From assembly GCA_023397505.1 (NCBI GenBank), contig JAEWUC010000008.1, forward strand, positions 496,001-560,000: a stretch of DNA of 64,000 nt, read 5' to 3'. This document shows positions 28,679 through 37,317 of this stretch, one piece after another (within the stretch, counting starts at the first letter, position 1; each line of letters opens with the position of its first letter). Source of the DNA: Bacteroidota bacterium. Its GTDB lineage: Bacteria; Bacteroidota; Ignavibacteria; Ignavibacteriales; Melioribacteraceae. Made by a program: the position numbers and the translations under genes. The notes beneath the pieces were generated by a model. The model saw only the letters and a list, made by a program, of their open reading frames with translations. It was not told where the DNA came from and made no database searches.

Positions 28679-30313
28679 ATGAAATTAACGAATGTAAAAA
28701 TATTTTTTGTTTTTCTTTTATTAACTACAACTCTTTATTCGCAAAGATTTTTGAAGCTATCCGTAGAAATTGACGGCAAAGAATCTGTTTTATCGTATGT
28801 TACAAAATCGGGGAATACTTATGTATCGGCAAAAGAACTTGGTCAAGTATTATCGGCAAATACATTTTACAATTCTGAAGCGGCAAAACTCGAAATTAAA
28901 TTTTCTGATTACACTATAAAATTCACTGCCAAAAATCAGTTTGTAGTTTTAACGCGTAAATCAAACAATACTCAAAACACATTTCAACTTCCGATATCAA
29001 CTTTATTAATTAATGAAGACGTGTTTATTCCGCTTTCTTATTCTATTGATTATTTGAGTTTGTGTTACGGCAAAAAAATAAGCTACGACAATAAAAACAA
29101 ATTTCTAAAAATTACTGACGAAGCATTTACTTCAACAACTTTTTTTTCGGAGAAACAGAATAAGGACACTACGCTTTTAGATGAAACACAACAGAAACAA
29201 TCAAACAAAAAACCTGTCGATTCAAAGTATGATATTTATGATTTAACAATAGAAGAAAAAACCAACGGCACTTTGATAAGATTAAAATCAACCCGTAAAA
29301 TTAAAATGCCGCGCCATTCTATCGGCGATAATACATTATATGTTTTTTTTGTTAACACAACTATTGCACCGGAAATTGTGAAGAATATAAAACCTATCGG
29401 ACTAGTAAAAGAGGCATCCCGTTCGGTTGTATCTTCAAAAAATATTCAGCTTGAGTTTAAACTGCAAGATGGGTATTCAACTTCCGAAATATTTAATGAC
29501 ATAAATAGTGATGACATTTTAATTACGATTCATAATAAATTACTAACAAACCAAATATCCAAACCGGAAGGAATAATTTCAAAATGGATTTTCGATACAA
29601 TTGTTATCGATGCAGGGCACGGCGGTAAAGATCCCGGTGCAATTGGCGTGACCGGCGTAAAAGAAAAAACAATTAATCTGGGTATTGCACTTAAACTTGG
29701 AAAGTTAATTGCAGAAAACCTTCCGGATGTTAAAGTAATTTATACAAGAAAATCCGATCAATTTGTTGAACTTTATAAACGCGGGAAAATAGCAAACGAA
29801 TCCGGTGGAAAACTTTTCATATCGATCCATTGTAATTCTACCCCGCAAAAGGATGTTAGCACAAGTGGATTCGAGGTTTACTTGCTGCGCCCGGGACGCA
29901 CAAAGCAGGCTATTGCTATTGCTGAGTTCGAGAACAGCGTAATTAATTTTGAAGACGATCCCAATCGTTATCAGCAGCTCACTGATGAGAATTTTATTTT
30001 AGTCAGCATGGCACACTCGCAATATATGCGTTACTCAGAAAAATTTTCTGATTTATTAAATCAGCATTGGAAGAAAAATGTTAGTATCCCATCGTTAGGA
30101 ATAAAGCAAGCCGGATTTTATGTTCTTGTGGGTGCTTCAATGCCGAGCGTTTTAATTGAAGCGGGTTTTCTTTCTAATAGAAAAGACGAAGCTCATCTCG
30201 CAAGTTCTGCCGGGCAATCGGAAATAGCGCAAGCTATTCTTGAATCGATAAAGAAATACAAAGAATATTATGATAAGGAAATTGCAATACTCGAAAAGGA
30301 AAATAAAAAGTAA
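28679..30313 (+). CDS. N-acetylmuramoyl-L-alanine amidase (Amidase_3) with N-terminal domains
   Basis: A 544-residue exported protein with signal peptide MKLTNVKIFFVFLLLTTTLYSQ. An N-terminal copper-amine-oxidase-N or AMIN-like region (about 20-290) precedes a C-terminal Amidase_3 domain (about 305-530). The Zn ligands are recognisable: H in DAGHGGKDPGA, E in VKEKTINL and H in SIHCNST, with catalytic E in VLIEAGFLSN. It cleaves the peptide stem from peptidoglycan, probably in cell separation. It is coupled to the upstream methyltransferase gene. Confidence 0.9.
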   Translation: MKLTNVKIFFVFLLLTTTLYSQRFLKLSVEIDGKESVLSYVTKSGNTYVSAKELGQVLSANTFYNSEAAKLEIKFSDYTIKFTAKNQFVVLTRKSNNTQNTFQLPISTLLINEDVFIPLSYSIDYLSLCYGKKISYDNKNKFLKITDEAFTSTTFFSEKQNKDTTLLDETQQKQSNKKPVDSKYDIYDLTIEEKTNGTLIRLKSTRKIKMPRHSIGDNTLYVFFVNTTIAPEIVKNIKPIGLVKEASRSVVSSKNIQLEFKLQDGYSTSEIFNDINSDDILITIHNKLLTNQISKPEGIISKWIFDTIVIDAGHGGKDPGAIGVTGVKEKTINLGIALKLGKLIAENLPDVKVIYTRKSDQFVELYKRGKIANESGGKLFISIHCNSTPQKDVSTSGFEVYLLRPGRTKQAIAIAEFENSVINFEDDPNRYQQLTDENFILVSMAHSQYMRYSEKFSDLLNQHWKKNVSIPSLGIKQAGFYVLVGASMPSVLIEAGFLSNRKDEAHLASSAGQSEIAQAILESIKKYKEYYDKEIAILEKENKK

Positions 30314-30423
30314 AGTAATGTAAAGTTGAGTTGTTGATTTCCTTTTCCACCAAATAATTTGTTATTCACTTTGGGGTGATATAAGTTTACATAGGAAATA
30401 AAAAATGAAAGGTATCAACATAT

Positions 30424-30840
30424 ATGACTAATGCACAAAAGTGGGTTGCAGGTTTCCTGGCTTTGTTTATAATTCTATTTCTTTTAGGAAAGTTCACAAA
30501 AAAAGACGATCCGATTCCGACAATGACAGAAAATTATAGCAGTGAAAATACAGAACAGACTGCGGAAGTTGACGGGCTAACATTAATTCAACAAAAAGGA
30601 TGCATAACATGTCATGGCGGAGATTTGAACGGAACGCAAATGGCGCCCGCACTTATAAATATAAAGCAGCACTGGACACGCGATGGACTAATAAATTATT
30701 TACGCAATCCTTCTTCTTACAGTGGAGATGCCCGGTTTGATGAATACCGCACTAAATATAAAAATATAATGATGCCGTCCTACGGTAATCTTGATGTGAA
30801 AGATTTAGGAAAAATGGTGGAGTATCTTTTAACCAAGTAA
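30424..30840 (+). CDS. Membrane-anchored mono-heme cytochrome c
   Basis: A 138-residue protein with an N-terminal TM anchor (about residues 7-23), a short acidic linker and a class I cytochrome c domain. Heme attachment is at GCITCHGG (CxxCH) and a likely distal Met ligand is in NIMMPSYG. It faces the periplasm and probably carries electrons to an oxidase or reductase encoded elsewhere. It has its own short leader region after the amidase gene and ends before a strong terminator. Confidence 0.88.
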   Translation: MTNAQKWVAGFLALFIILFLLGKFTKKDDPIPTMTENYSSENTEQTAEVDGLTLIQQKGCITCHGGDLNGTQMAPALINIKQHWTRDGLINYLRNPSSYSGDARFDEYRTKYKNIMMPSYGNLDVKDLGKMVEYLLTK

Positions 30841-30875
30841 TTAGTATTTAGATTTGAGTCCTTAGATGTAGGAAA

Positions 30876-30907
30876 TGAAAAAACCCTCTATATCGAGGGC
30901 TTTTTTC
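30876..30907. terminator. Bidirectional intrinsic terminator
   Basis: The stem CCCTC (30884-30888) / GAGGG (30895-30899) has a 6-base loop, with an A-run on the left and a T-run (30901-30906) on the right. It ends the cytochrome gene on the plus strand and can also end the convergent aldolase gene on the minus strand. Confidence 0.85.
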
Positions 30908-30939
30908 TATGTACCAATTACTCAATACTAAATACTGTC

Positions 30940-31932
30940 TTATGCTTTTCCTGCACTGCCGAGAACGTTAACAATTTTATGTTTGTACAGTTCCTTCAAC
31001 GAATCGCGGGCTGGTCCTAAATACTTGCGTGGATCGAATTCGGCAGGTTTTTCAGCTAATACTTTTCTAATTGCCGCCGTCATAGCCAAACGTCCGTCGG
31101 AATCGATATTAACTTTGCAAACTGCCGATGCAGCAGCTTTACGCAATTGATCTTCAGGAATTCCAACTGCATCGTTTAATTTACCGCCGTTGCCGTTAAT
31201 TATTTTTACAAGATCAGCTGGAACAGAAGAAGCTCCATGAAGAACTATCGGGAAACCTGGAATTCTTTTTTCGCATTCTTCAAGAATGTCGAAACGAAGC
31301 GGTGGCGGAACAAGAACGCCGTCGGCATTTCGTGTACATTGTGCCGGGGTGAATTTGTTTGCGCCGTGAGATGTGCCGATAGAAATAGCCAATGAATCAA
31401 CACCGGTTTTTTTAACGAAGTCTTCAACTTCTTCAGGTTTTGTGTAATGTGTAACTTCACTGGAAACTTCATCTTCAATTCCTGCTAAAACGCCGAGTTC
31501 ACCTTCAACAGATACACCATGCTTGTGAGCGTATTCAACTACTTGTGCGGTTAACTCAACATTCTTTTCGTATGAATGATGCGAACCGTCGATCATCACA
31601 GAAGAGAAACCTGTTTCGATACATGATTTACACAATTCGAAAGTATCGCCGTGGTCAAGATGAAGAACTATCGGAATTTTATATCCCAATTCTTCGGCAT
31701 AATCAACCGCGCCTTTGGCAAGATGTTTTAGCAAAGTTTGGTTTGCATATTTACGAGCGCCGCTGGAAACTTGTAAAATAACCGGTGATTTGGTTTCAAC
31801 ACATGCGCCAATAATTGCCTGCAATTGTTCAAGGTTATTGAAGTTGAAGGCCGGAATAGCATATCCGCCCTTTACTGCTTTCGCAAAAAGGTCCTTAGAA
31901 TTTACTAATCCTAATTCTTTGTAAGTAATCAT
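30940..31932 (-). CDS. fba: Class II fructose-bisphosphate aldolase
   Basis: A 330-residue cytoplasmic enzyme. Class II features include LHLDHGD and GSHHSYEKN, the GELGVLAGIED loop, SHGANKF and VLHGASSVP, which supply Zn-binding histidines and phosphate-binding residues. It converts fructose-1,6-bisphosphate to dihydroxyacetone phosphate and glyceraldehyde-3-phosphate in glycolysis and gluconeogenesis. Length matches the longer bacterial class II subgroup. Monocistronic, with a terminator just past its stop. Confidence 0.95.
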   Translation of the reverse strand: MITYKELGLVNSKDLFAKAVKGGYAIPAFNFNNLEQLQAIIGACVETKSPVILQVSSGARKYANQTLLKHLAKGAVDYAEELGYKIPIVLHLDHGDTFELCKSCIETGFSSVMIDGSHHSYEKNVELTAQVVEYAHKHGVSVEGELGVLAGIEDEVSSEVTHYTKPEEVEDFVKKTGVDSLAISIGTSHGANKFTPAQCTRNADGVLVPPPLRFDILEECEKRIPGFPIVLHGASSVPADLVKIINGNGGKLNDAVGIPEDQLRKAAASAVCKVNIDSDGRLAMTAAIRKVLAEKPAEFDPRKYLGPARDSLKELYKHKIVNVLGSAGKA

Positions 31933-31998
31933 AGTTTTGTCCGTTTCTTTTTAATTGATCGTTATTATTTATTAAAGTAAAATTTTCTCAAATTGTTT

Positions 31999-32682
31999 TT
32001 AGAAATAAGCGATAACACCTATGTGAAAAGTCAGAAGATCTGTTTTCGATTGTCTCGGTCTGTATTTAACTTGAGTTAATGATACAACTTCTATATCGCT
32101 TTCGGTTAAGTATTGTGCTTCGGTTCCGTAAATGTATCTTGCTTTAAGATCTAAATATAGACTTGTTACATCACCCAAATCTTTAGCTACTCTAAACAAT
32201 ATCCCTCCGCCGGCGCCGTAACTCCAATTAAAATCATCATAATTAGTTGACTGCGCAATATCATCCGAACTATTTTCGCTTTTAACTTCGGAAGTTGTAA
32301 AAATATACGCGCCTCCTGCAAGTCCTTCAATATAAGGTCGAACTGTTCCTGTAAAAGGAGAAACCTGCATAAGAAAATGCAAGTTGGCTATGCTGTTTGT
32401 TCTGCTAACTTCTAATGTAACTTCCGGGAATCCCGGCCAAGGTCTTCTCTCCGATGTTTCACCGTAAACCATGTAACTCAAATTCAATCCTATCGAAAAC
32501 GGTCTCTCTTTGCTTGGTGACCACAATGTTCCCTGCACCTGTAAGCCGTAGCCAAGGCGGTCAACATTATCTCTAAACTGACCCTGCGGAGAGCCAATCA
32601 TAAAACTACCACCGACAGTTTGCGAGTAAGTTGCAGCCGTATAGCATAATAAAAAGGTTAAAAGCAGTAATAACTTTTTCAT
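31999..32682 (-). CDS. Outer-membrane beta-barrel protein
   Basis: A 227-residue exported protein with signal peptide MKKLLLLLTFLLCYTAATYSQ, followed by alternating amphipathic strands (for example YGLQVQGTLWSP, YIEGLAGGAYIF) and a terminal aromatic (VIAYF). It resembles the OmpA/OmpX-like small-barrel superfamily (outer membrane protein beta-barrel domain). No specific function can be assigned. It sits 66 bases upstream of the aldolase on the same strand. Confidence 0.7.
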   Translation of the reverse strand: MKKLLLLLTFLLCYTAATYSQTVGGSFMIGSPQGQFRDNVDRLGYGLQVQGTLWSPSKERPFSIGLNLSYMVYGETSERRPWPGFPEVTLEVSRTNSIANLHFLMQVSPFTGTVRPYIEGLAGGAYIFTTSEVKSENSSDDIAQSTNYDDFNWSYGAGGGILFRVAKDLGDVTSLYLDLKARYIYGTEAQYLTESDIEVVSLTQVKYRPRQSKTDLLTFHIGVIAYF

Positions 32683-32823
32683 TTTATTTCCAGTTTATTT
32701 TTTTGATCAAATGCATCGTAATGTTATTACTTAGGTTCATCCGAAAGAACTGACTAATACTTCTCAAAATTTGGATACAAATATACTAAAAAGTAAAGCG
32801 TAAATAGAGTAGGGCAATAGTTT

Positions 32824-33426
32824 TTAATGAAACTTGATGTTTTGCCGGTAGGAGTTAAGGAGTAATTGAGAAAAATCTTCAAAAGAAATTTCCTTTGCAC
32901 CAAACATACTTAAATGCTCGGTTTGGTATTGAACGTCAAGAAGTACAAATCCCTTTTTGTTTAAATGTTCTATCAATTTAATTAATGCACATTTACTTGC
33001 CTGCGAAACATTTGAAAACATGGACTCACCGAAGAAAGCACCTTTATAAGTAACTCCGTAAAGTCCTCCAACTAAAATATCTTTTTGAAAAACCTCAACC
33101 GAATGGAGATACCCGTGTTTAATTAATCCTTTATAGGCATCAATCAGTTCGTTGGAAATCCATGTAGTTGAGCGAGCTGCACAGTTTGAGATTACTTCTA
33201 AAGTTGAAGTATCAAAACGGTATTCAAAATCAATTTGCGAATAAAATTTTTTTAGTGAGCGTGGAATGTTGAAATTATTGAGAGGAATTATTGTTCTAAC
33301 TTCGGGCATGTACCAATCGATTTCGCCGGATTCATCAGCCATGGGAAAAGCTCCCCTGGCGTACATCATTATCATATTTTCGGGTTTTAATAAATCTTTC
33401 TCGGATAAATATTTCTCGTCACTCAT
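32824..33426 (-). CDS. aat: Leucyl/phenylalanyl-tRNA-protein transferase
   Basis: A 200-residue protein with family motifs YARGAFPMAD, WYMPEVRTIIPL, STTWISNELIDAYKGLIKHGYLHSVEVF (shown in part), GGLYGVTYKGAFFGESMF and LLDVQYQTEHLSMFGA. It adds Leu or Phe to N-terminal Lys/Arg residues, feeding the bacterial N-end rule pathway to ClpAP/ClpS. It is somewhat shorter than the E. coli protein (234). It overlaps the preceding DUF2721 gene by 8 bases. Confidence 0.94.
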   Translation of the reverse strand: MSDEKYLSEKDLLKPENMIMMYARGAFPMADESGEIDWYMPEVRTIIPLNNFNIPRSLKKFYSQIDFEYRFDTSTLEVISNCAARSTTWISNELIDAYKGLIKHGYLHSVEVFQKDILVGGLYGVTYKGAFFGESMFSNVSQASKCALIKLIEHLNKKGFVLLDVQYQTEHLSMFGAKEISFEDFSQLLLNSYRQNIKFH

Positions 33427-33910
33427 GCGCCTTTACTTCAAAAAGGATTATCTCGTAACCTTTCTTTGCCTCAAGTCCCATAAATATTGTTCCGGCAAAA
33501 ACAGCCGACATTCCCAAAAGAAATGAAGAGATAATGAAAATATTAAGCTGAGATATTGTTAAGAAAGAAAGTACGCCTATCAAAAGAGAAGTAAGTACAA
33601 ATGAAGCGATGCCTACAACAAAAAACAGTACGGCATTTTTAACGAACCTGCTTCGAACAACCAAGGATGCAATTTGAACAGATATACTTTCCAGCCGAAC
33701 GTTTTCTTCGGTTGAGGGTGCTGCGTTGCCTATCTTCAGCAATAGTCTTCTTTTCTCTTCGTTTAATAAACGAATTCTATTTACAACTATTGAATACTTG
33801 TTGTTGATACTGAGTAGAAGCAAACCGCAGGCGTTTATCATTACTGCCGGGGCAAGCATTAGTTGAATGATTTGTACGGCGTTAAATTTCATGTGTTGCA
33901 AGATATCCAT
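33419..33910 (-). CDS. DUF2721 membrane protein
   Basis: About 163 residues starting at the ATG at 33910 (an upstream reading adds 15 residues across the intergenic gap). Three membrane segments are visible (about 12-33, 85-105 and 113-133) with a charged, helical loop NRIRLLNEEKRRLLL between the first two, as in the DUF2721 family. Function unknown. It lies 10 bases after the CBS-domain gene and overlaps aat, forming a three-gene operon. Confidence 0.8.
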   Translation of the reverse strand: MDILQHMKFNAVQIIQLMLAPAVMINACGLLLLSINNKYSIVVNRIRLLNEEKRRLLLKIGNAAPSTEENVRLESISVQIASLVVRSRFVKNAVLFFVVGIASFVLTSLLIGVLSFLTISQLNIFIISSFLLGMSAVFAGTIFMGLEAKKGYEIILFEVKAHE

Positions 33911-33920
33911 TGTTTTTACC

Positions 33921-34349
33921 TTATGCGGAATAAATGTATTTGTGAAGAACTTCAATAGTTTCCTGATGTGCTTTAATATCGAGTTCTAGCAAATCGCGCA
34001 TGGCGAGTATGCCGACCAGCTTATCATTTTCAACAATTAAAATATGTCTTGTACCCCGGTCCTGCATCTTCTTTAAACATTGTTCGTGTGTTTCGTTTAC
34101 ATCGGCGAGCAAAAGATCGGTACTCATCACATTGTCAACTTTAGTTGTGTGAAGATCCAATCCTTTTGCAATGACGCGTTTTACCAAATCGCGTTCGGAA
34201 AATACACCGAGTAATTTGCCGTCATCGGCAAGAATAGGAACCAGGCCGATGTTTTGTTCTGCCATAAAACAAACTATTTCATGTATGTTGGAACCGGATT
34301 TAACAGTCAGTATTTTTTTTGCCGAAAGCATTTCTTTTATTGTTTGCAT
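33921..34349 (-). CDS. Tandem CBS-domain protein
   Basis: A 142-residue protein made of two CBS repeats (about 8-62 and 72-130) with typical motifs GVFSERDLVKRVIAKG and ILAMRDLLELD. Such stand-alone Bateman modules bind adenine nucleotides and signal energy state, sometimes regulating a partner encoded nearby. It is the first gene of the CBS-DUF2721-aat operon, so the DUF2721 membrane protein may be its partner (inference). Confidence 0.88.
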   Translation of the reverse strand: MQTIKEMLSAKKILTVKSGSNIHEIVCFMAEQNIGLVPILADDGKLLGVFSERDLVKRVIAKGLDLHTTKVDNVMSTDLLLADVNETHEQCLKKMQDRGTRHILIVENDKLVGILAMRDLLELDIKAHQETIEVLHKYIYSA

Positions 34350-34435
34350 TGTTTTTCCTTTAAAATACTTGTAGCCCGGTTAGAATCTAACATATTCGAT
34401 GGGTTAATTTCAAGAAAAAAATTTACAGAGCAAAT

Positions 34436-34472
34436 TTAAAAATACCTCTGCGGAAAATTTTAACCGCAGAGG
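34436..34472 (-). terminator. Intrinsic terminator downstream of pruA
   Basis: The perfect 9-bp stem CCTCTGCGG (34445-34453) / CCGCAGAGG (34464-34472) has a 10-base loop. Read on the minus strand it is followed by TATTTTT. It lies 15 bases past the pruA stop codon. Confidence 0.85.
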
Positions 34473-34487
34473 CATTATGCTAATAAT

Positions 34488-36125
34488 TTATTTTTCATTC
34501 ATAAAAGGATAGCGGTAATCTTTCGGGGGAATGAAATTTTCTTTAATTGTACGGGCGGAAACCCAGCGTATAAGATTTAAATAGCTTCCTGCTTTATCAT
34601 TTGTTCCGCTTGCACGTGCGCCGCCGAACGGCTGTTGACCTACAACAGCACCGGTAGGTTTATCATTTATGTAGAAATTTCCAGCCGAGTGTGTTAATGC
34701 TTTATCGGCAGTTTCAATTGCTTTTCTGTCCTGTGCAAAAATTGCGCCTGTTAATGAGAACGGTGAAGTTTCATCGCAAAGCTGTAATGTCTCTTCGTAT
34801 TTATTATCCTCGTAAACATACAGAGTTAATACAGGTCCGAAAATTTCTTCTTCCATCGATTTGAATTTGGGATTTGTAGTTTCGATGATTGTCGGCTCAA
34901 TAAAATAGCCTTTCGAGTCGTCGTAATTTCCGCCGGAAATGATTCCGGCATCATTGGCTTTCTTTGCGTAGTCAATATAGCTTGTAATTGTATCGAAAGC
35001 GTTTTTGTCGATGACAGCATTCATAAAGTTTGAGAAATCCCGAACATCTCCCATCTTTACTGTTTTAAGCTCGCTTACTACAAAATCTTTCAATTTAGGC
35101 CAGATTGATTTTGGAATATAAGCTCTTGAAGCCGCCGAACATTTTTGTCCCTGGTATTCGAAAGCGCCGCGTATTAATGCTGTGCCGAGAGCTTCCAAAT
35201 CCGAACTCGCATGCGCGAAAATAAAATCTTTGCCGCCTGTTTCGCCTACAATGCGTGGGTATGATTTGTACTTCGACAAATTATTAGCAGCAGTTCTCCA
35301 CATTGATTGAAATGTCGGGGTTGATCCTGTAAAATGTATTCCCCCAAAATGTTCGGAATCCATAACAGGGTTTCCAACTTTAGAACCCGAACCGGGAATA
35401 AAATTAATTACTCCTTCGGGCAGTCCTGAAGCTTCCAACAATTTCATTATCCAATAACCCGAATAAACCGAACTCGATGCCGGTTTCATTAATGCAACAT
35501 TTCCCATTAAAGCCGGTGCTGTGGGTAAGTTGCCTGCAATTGATGTAAAGTTGAATGGGGCTACTGCAAAAATAAAACCTTCGAGTGGGCGGTATTCGGA
35601 GCGGTTCCACATTCCGAATGGAGAGTGGATTGGCTGTTGTTCATAAATCTGCATCGCATAATATGCGTTGAAGCGGAAAAAATCTGCAAGTTCTGCAGCG
35701 GCATCTATTTCTGCCTGGAAAGGATTTTTGCTTTGTCCGAGCATTGTAGCTGCATTCAGAATATAACGCCATTCTGTAAGCGCAAGTAAATCCGCCGCTT
35801 TAAGAAATACAGCAACACGGTCGTGCCATTCCATCCGGCTCCATATTTTATGAGCTTTCATAGATGAATCGATAGCAGCTTTAACTTCCTTCTCGCTTAC
35901 TTTATGATAATTAGCAAGAATTGTTTTGTGATCATGAGGGCATACACATTTGTCGGTGTCGCCTGTTCTAATTTCTTTCCCGCCGATGATAATAGGTATA
36001 TCGATTGTTTGTTGAACCATTGCATCAAGTTGTTTTTTTAATGCAGTTCGTTCCGGTGTTCCCGGTGCGTAGCTTTTTACTGGTTCATTCGGCGGTAATG
36101 GTACTTTGAAAATTGCATTTGCCAT
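34488..36125 (-). CDS. pruA: L-glutamate gamma-semialdehyde (1-pyrroline-5-carboxylate) dehydrogenase
   Basis: A 545-residue stand-alone P5C dehydrogenase of the type found in Bacteroidota and eukaryotes. Aldehyde dehydrogenase signatures include GFIFAVAPFNFTSIAGNL, the general-base Glu in VGETGGKDF and the catalytic Cys in YQGQKCSAASRAY. It oxidises glutamate semialdehyde (from P5C) to glutamate with NAD+. In this window it would consume the P5C made by the hydroxyproline dehydratase at 43946-46309. It has a good AAAGGAAG ribosome-binding site. No proline dehydrogenase (PutA/ProdH) gene is adjacent. Confidence 0.93.
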   Translation of the reverse strand: MANAIFKVPLPPNEPVKSYAPGTPERTALKKQLDAMVQQTIDIPIIIGGKEIRTGDTDKCVCPHDHKTILANYHKVSEKEVKAAIDSSMKAHKIWSRMEWHDRVAVFLKAADLLALTEWRYILNAATMLGQSKNPFQAEIDAAAELADFFRFNAYYAMQIYEQQPIHSPFGMWNRSEYRPLEGFIFAVAPFNFTSIAGNLPTAPALMGNVALMKPASSSVYSGYWIMKLLEASGLPEGVINFIPGSGSKVGNPVMDSEHFGGIHFTGSTPTFQSMWRTAANNLSKYKSYPRIVGETGGKDFIFAHASSDLEALGTALIRGAFEYQGQKCSAASRAYIPKSIWPKLKDFVVSELKTVKMGDVRDFSNFMNAVIDKNAFDTITSYIDYAKKANDAGIISGGNYDDSKGYFIEPTIIETTNPKFKSMEEEIFGPVLTLYVYEDNKYEETLQLCDETSPFSLTGAIFAQDRKAIETADKALTHSAGNFYINDKPTGAVVGQQPFGGARASGTNDKAGSYLNLIRWVSARTIKENFIPPKDYRYPFMNEK

Positions 36126-36339
36126 AACACTTCCTTTTGGGCTTGTGATGGAATTAATTTATGCTGTAAAATTAGGAAAAATTAGTTGTGCGAAACCAAC
36201 GAATTCGATTCTTTATCAGTTGAAATAACAATCCGAGTTTCCAGTTTCTTCAATCGGATAAGCTGAATGATCTCAAAAATGAATGCAAATTCACGTCTTG
36301 CGCCTCTTTGTGCATGTAAGTAATTTGAATATGTAAAGT

Positions 36340-37257
36340 ATGGATGATATGGAAAAAATAATTATTCATGAAGTCGGATTGAGAGACGGTTTGCAAATGG
36401 AAAAGGTTGTTGTGCCGTCTGAACAAAAAATTAAATGGGCAAAGAATCTTTGTGCAACCGGGATTGATATTTTGCAGCTCGGTTCATTTGTTAACCCGGC
36501 AAAAGTGCCTCAAATGGCTGATACAGATATTTTATTCAAACATTTTAATCAAATAGAAAATAAGCCCAAAAATGTAATTCTATCTGCACTTGTATTGAAT
36601 GAAAAAGGATTTGAACGCGGCGAAGAATGCGGTGTTGAAATGTATAATATGGGCGTTTCTGCAAGTGAAACTCATAATTATAAAAATACAGGAATGACTA
36701 TAACGGAATCGACAAAGCGGATAATTTCAACAGCGAAAGAAGCGATTGCATTGGGCAGGCGAGTTCAAATTTCTGTTCAATCTGCTTTCGGCTGCGGATT
36801 CGAAGGAAAAATTTCGGAAGAAAAAGTTTTGGCAATAGTTGATAAATATCTTAATGCCGGTTTAAAAAATATTACTCTTGCCGATACTGCCGGTCACGCT
36901 ATTCCCGACCAAGTTTCAAGATTGTTTGAAATTCTTTTTAAACGCGATTCAACAGTAGAGTGGGGAACACATTTTCATAATACTTACGGAATGGGGATTG
37001 CAAATTGTTATGCCGCACTTAAAGTTGGAGTTCGGTATTTTGAATCTTCAATTGCAGGACTCGGCGGGTGTCCTTTCACTAAAGTTGCTGCGGGTAACGT
37101 TTGCACCGAAGATTTCGTTCATTCGCTTCAACGCTCAGGGTATAGAGAAGATATAGATTTAACAAAGCTTATTGAAACAGCAAGAGATTTTTCGAAATTC
37201 TTTAACCGTGAACTGCCCGGTTTGGTTTATAAAAGCGGCACTGTAAATTATAGATAG
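36340..37257 (+). CDS. mvaB: Hydroxymethylglutaryl-CoA lyase
   Basis: A 305-residue TIM-barrel enzyme of the DRE metallolyase family. The N-terminal EVGLRDGLQ carries the catalytic Arg/Asp. The C-terminal signature is SIAGLGGCPFTKVAAGNVCTED, with the conserved active-site Cys retained. It cleaves HMG-CoA to acetyl-CoA and acetoacetate, the last step of leucine degradation. The other leucine-catabolism genes are not in the window. The start may be 36340 or the ATG at 36349. It is divergent from pruA across a 214-base gap in which I see no clear operator. Confidence 0.88.
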   Translation: MDDMEKIIIHEVGLRDGLQMEKVVVPSEQKIKWAKNLCATGIDILQLGSFVNPAKVPQMADTDILFKHFNQIENKPKNVILSALVLNEKGFERGEECGVEMYNMGVSASETHNYKNTGMTITESTKRIISTAKEAIALGRRVQISVQSAFGCGFEGKISEEKVLAIVDKYLNAGLKNITLADTAGHAIPDQVSRLFEILFKRDSTVEWGTHFHNTYGMGIANCYAALKVGVRYFESSIAGLGGCPFTKVAAGNVCTEDFVHSLQRSGYREDIDLTKLIETARDFSKFFNRELPGLVYKSGTVNYR

Positions 37258-37317
37258 ATGTCAATACCAAATTATCACATGATGTTTTAATAATATTATT
37301 GAGCGCTTTTTGCGTTG

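Noticed and set aside
30404..30430. Eight-codon frame just before the cytochrome c gene
   Set aside because: It is too short to support and overlaps the cytochrome start; probably chance.
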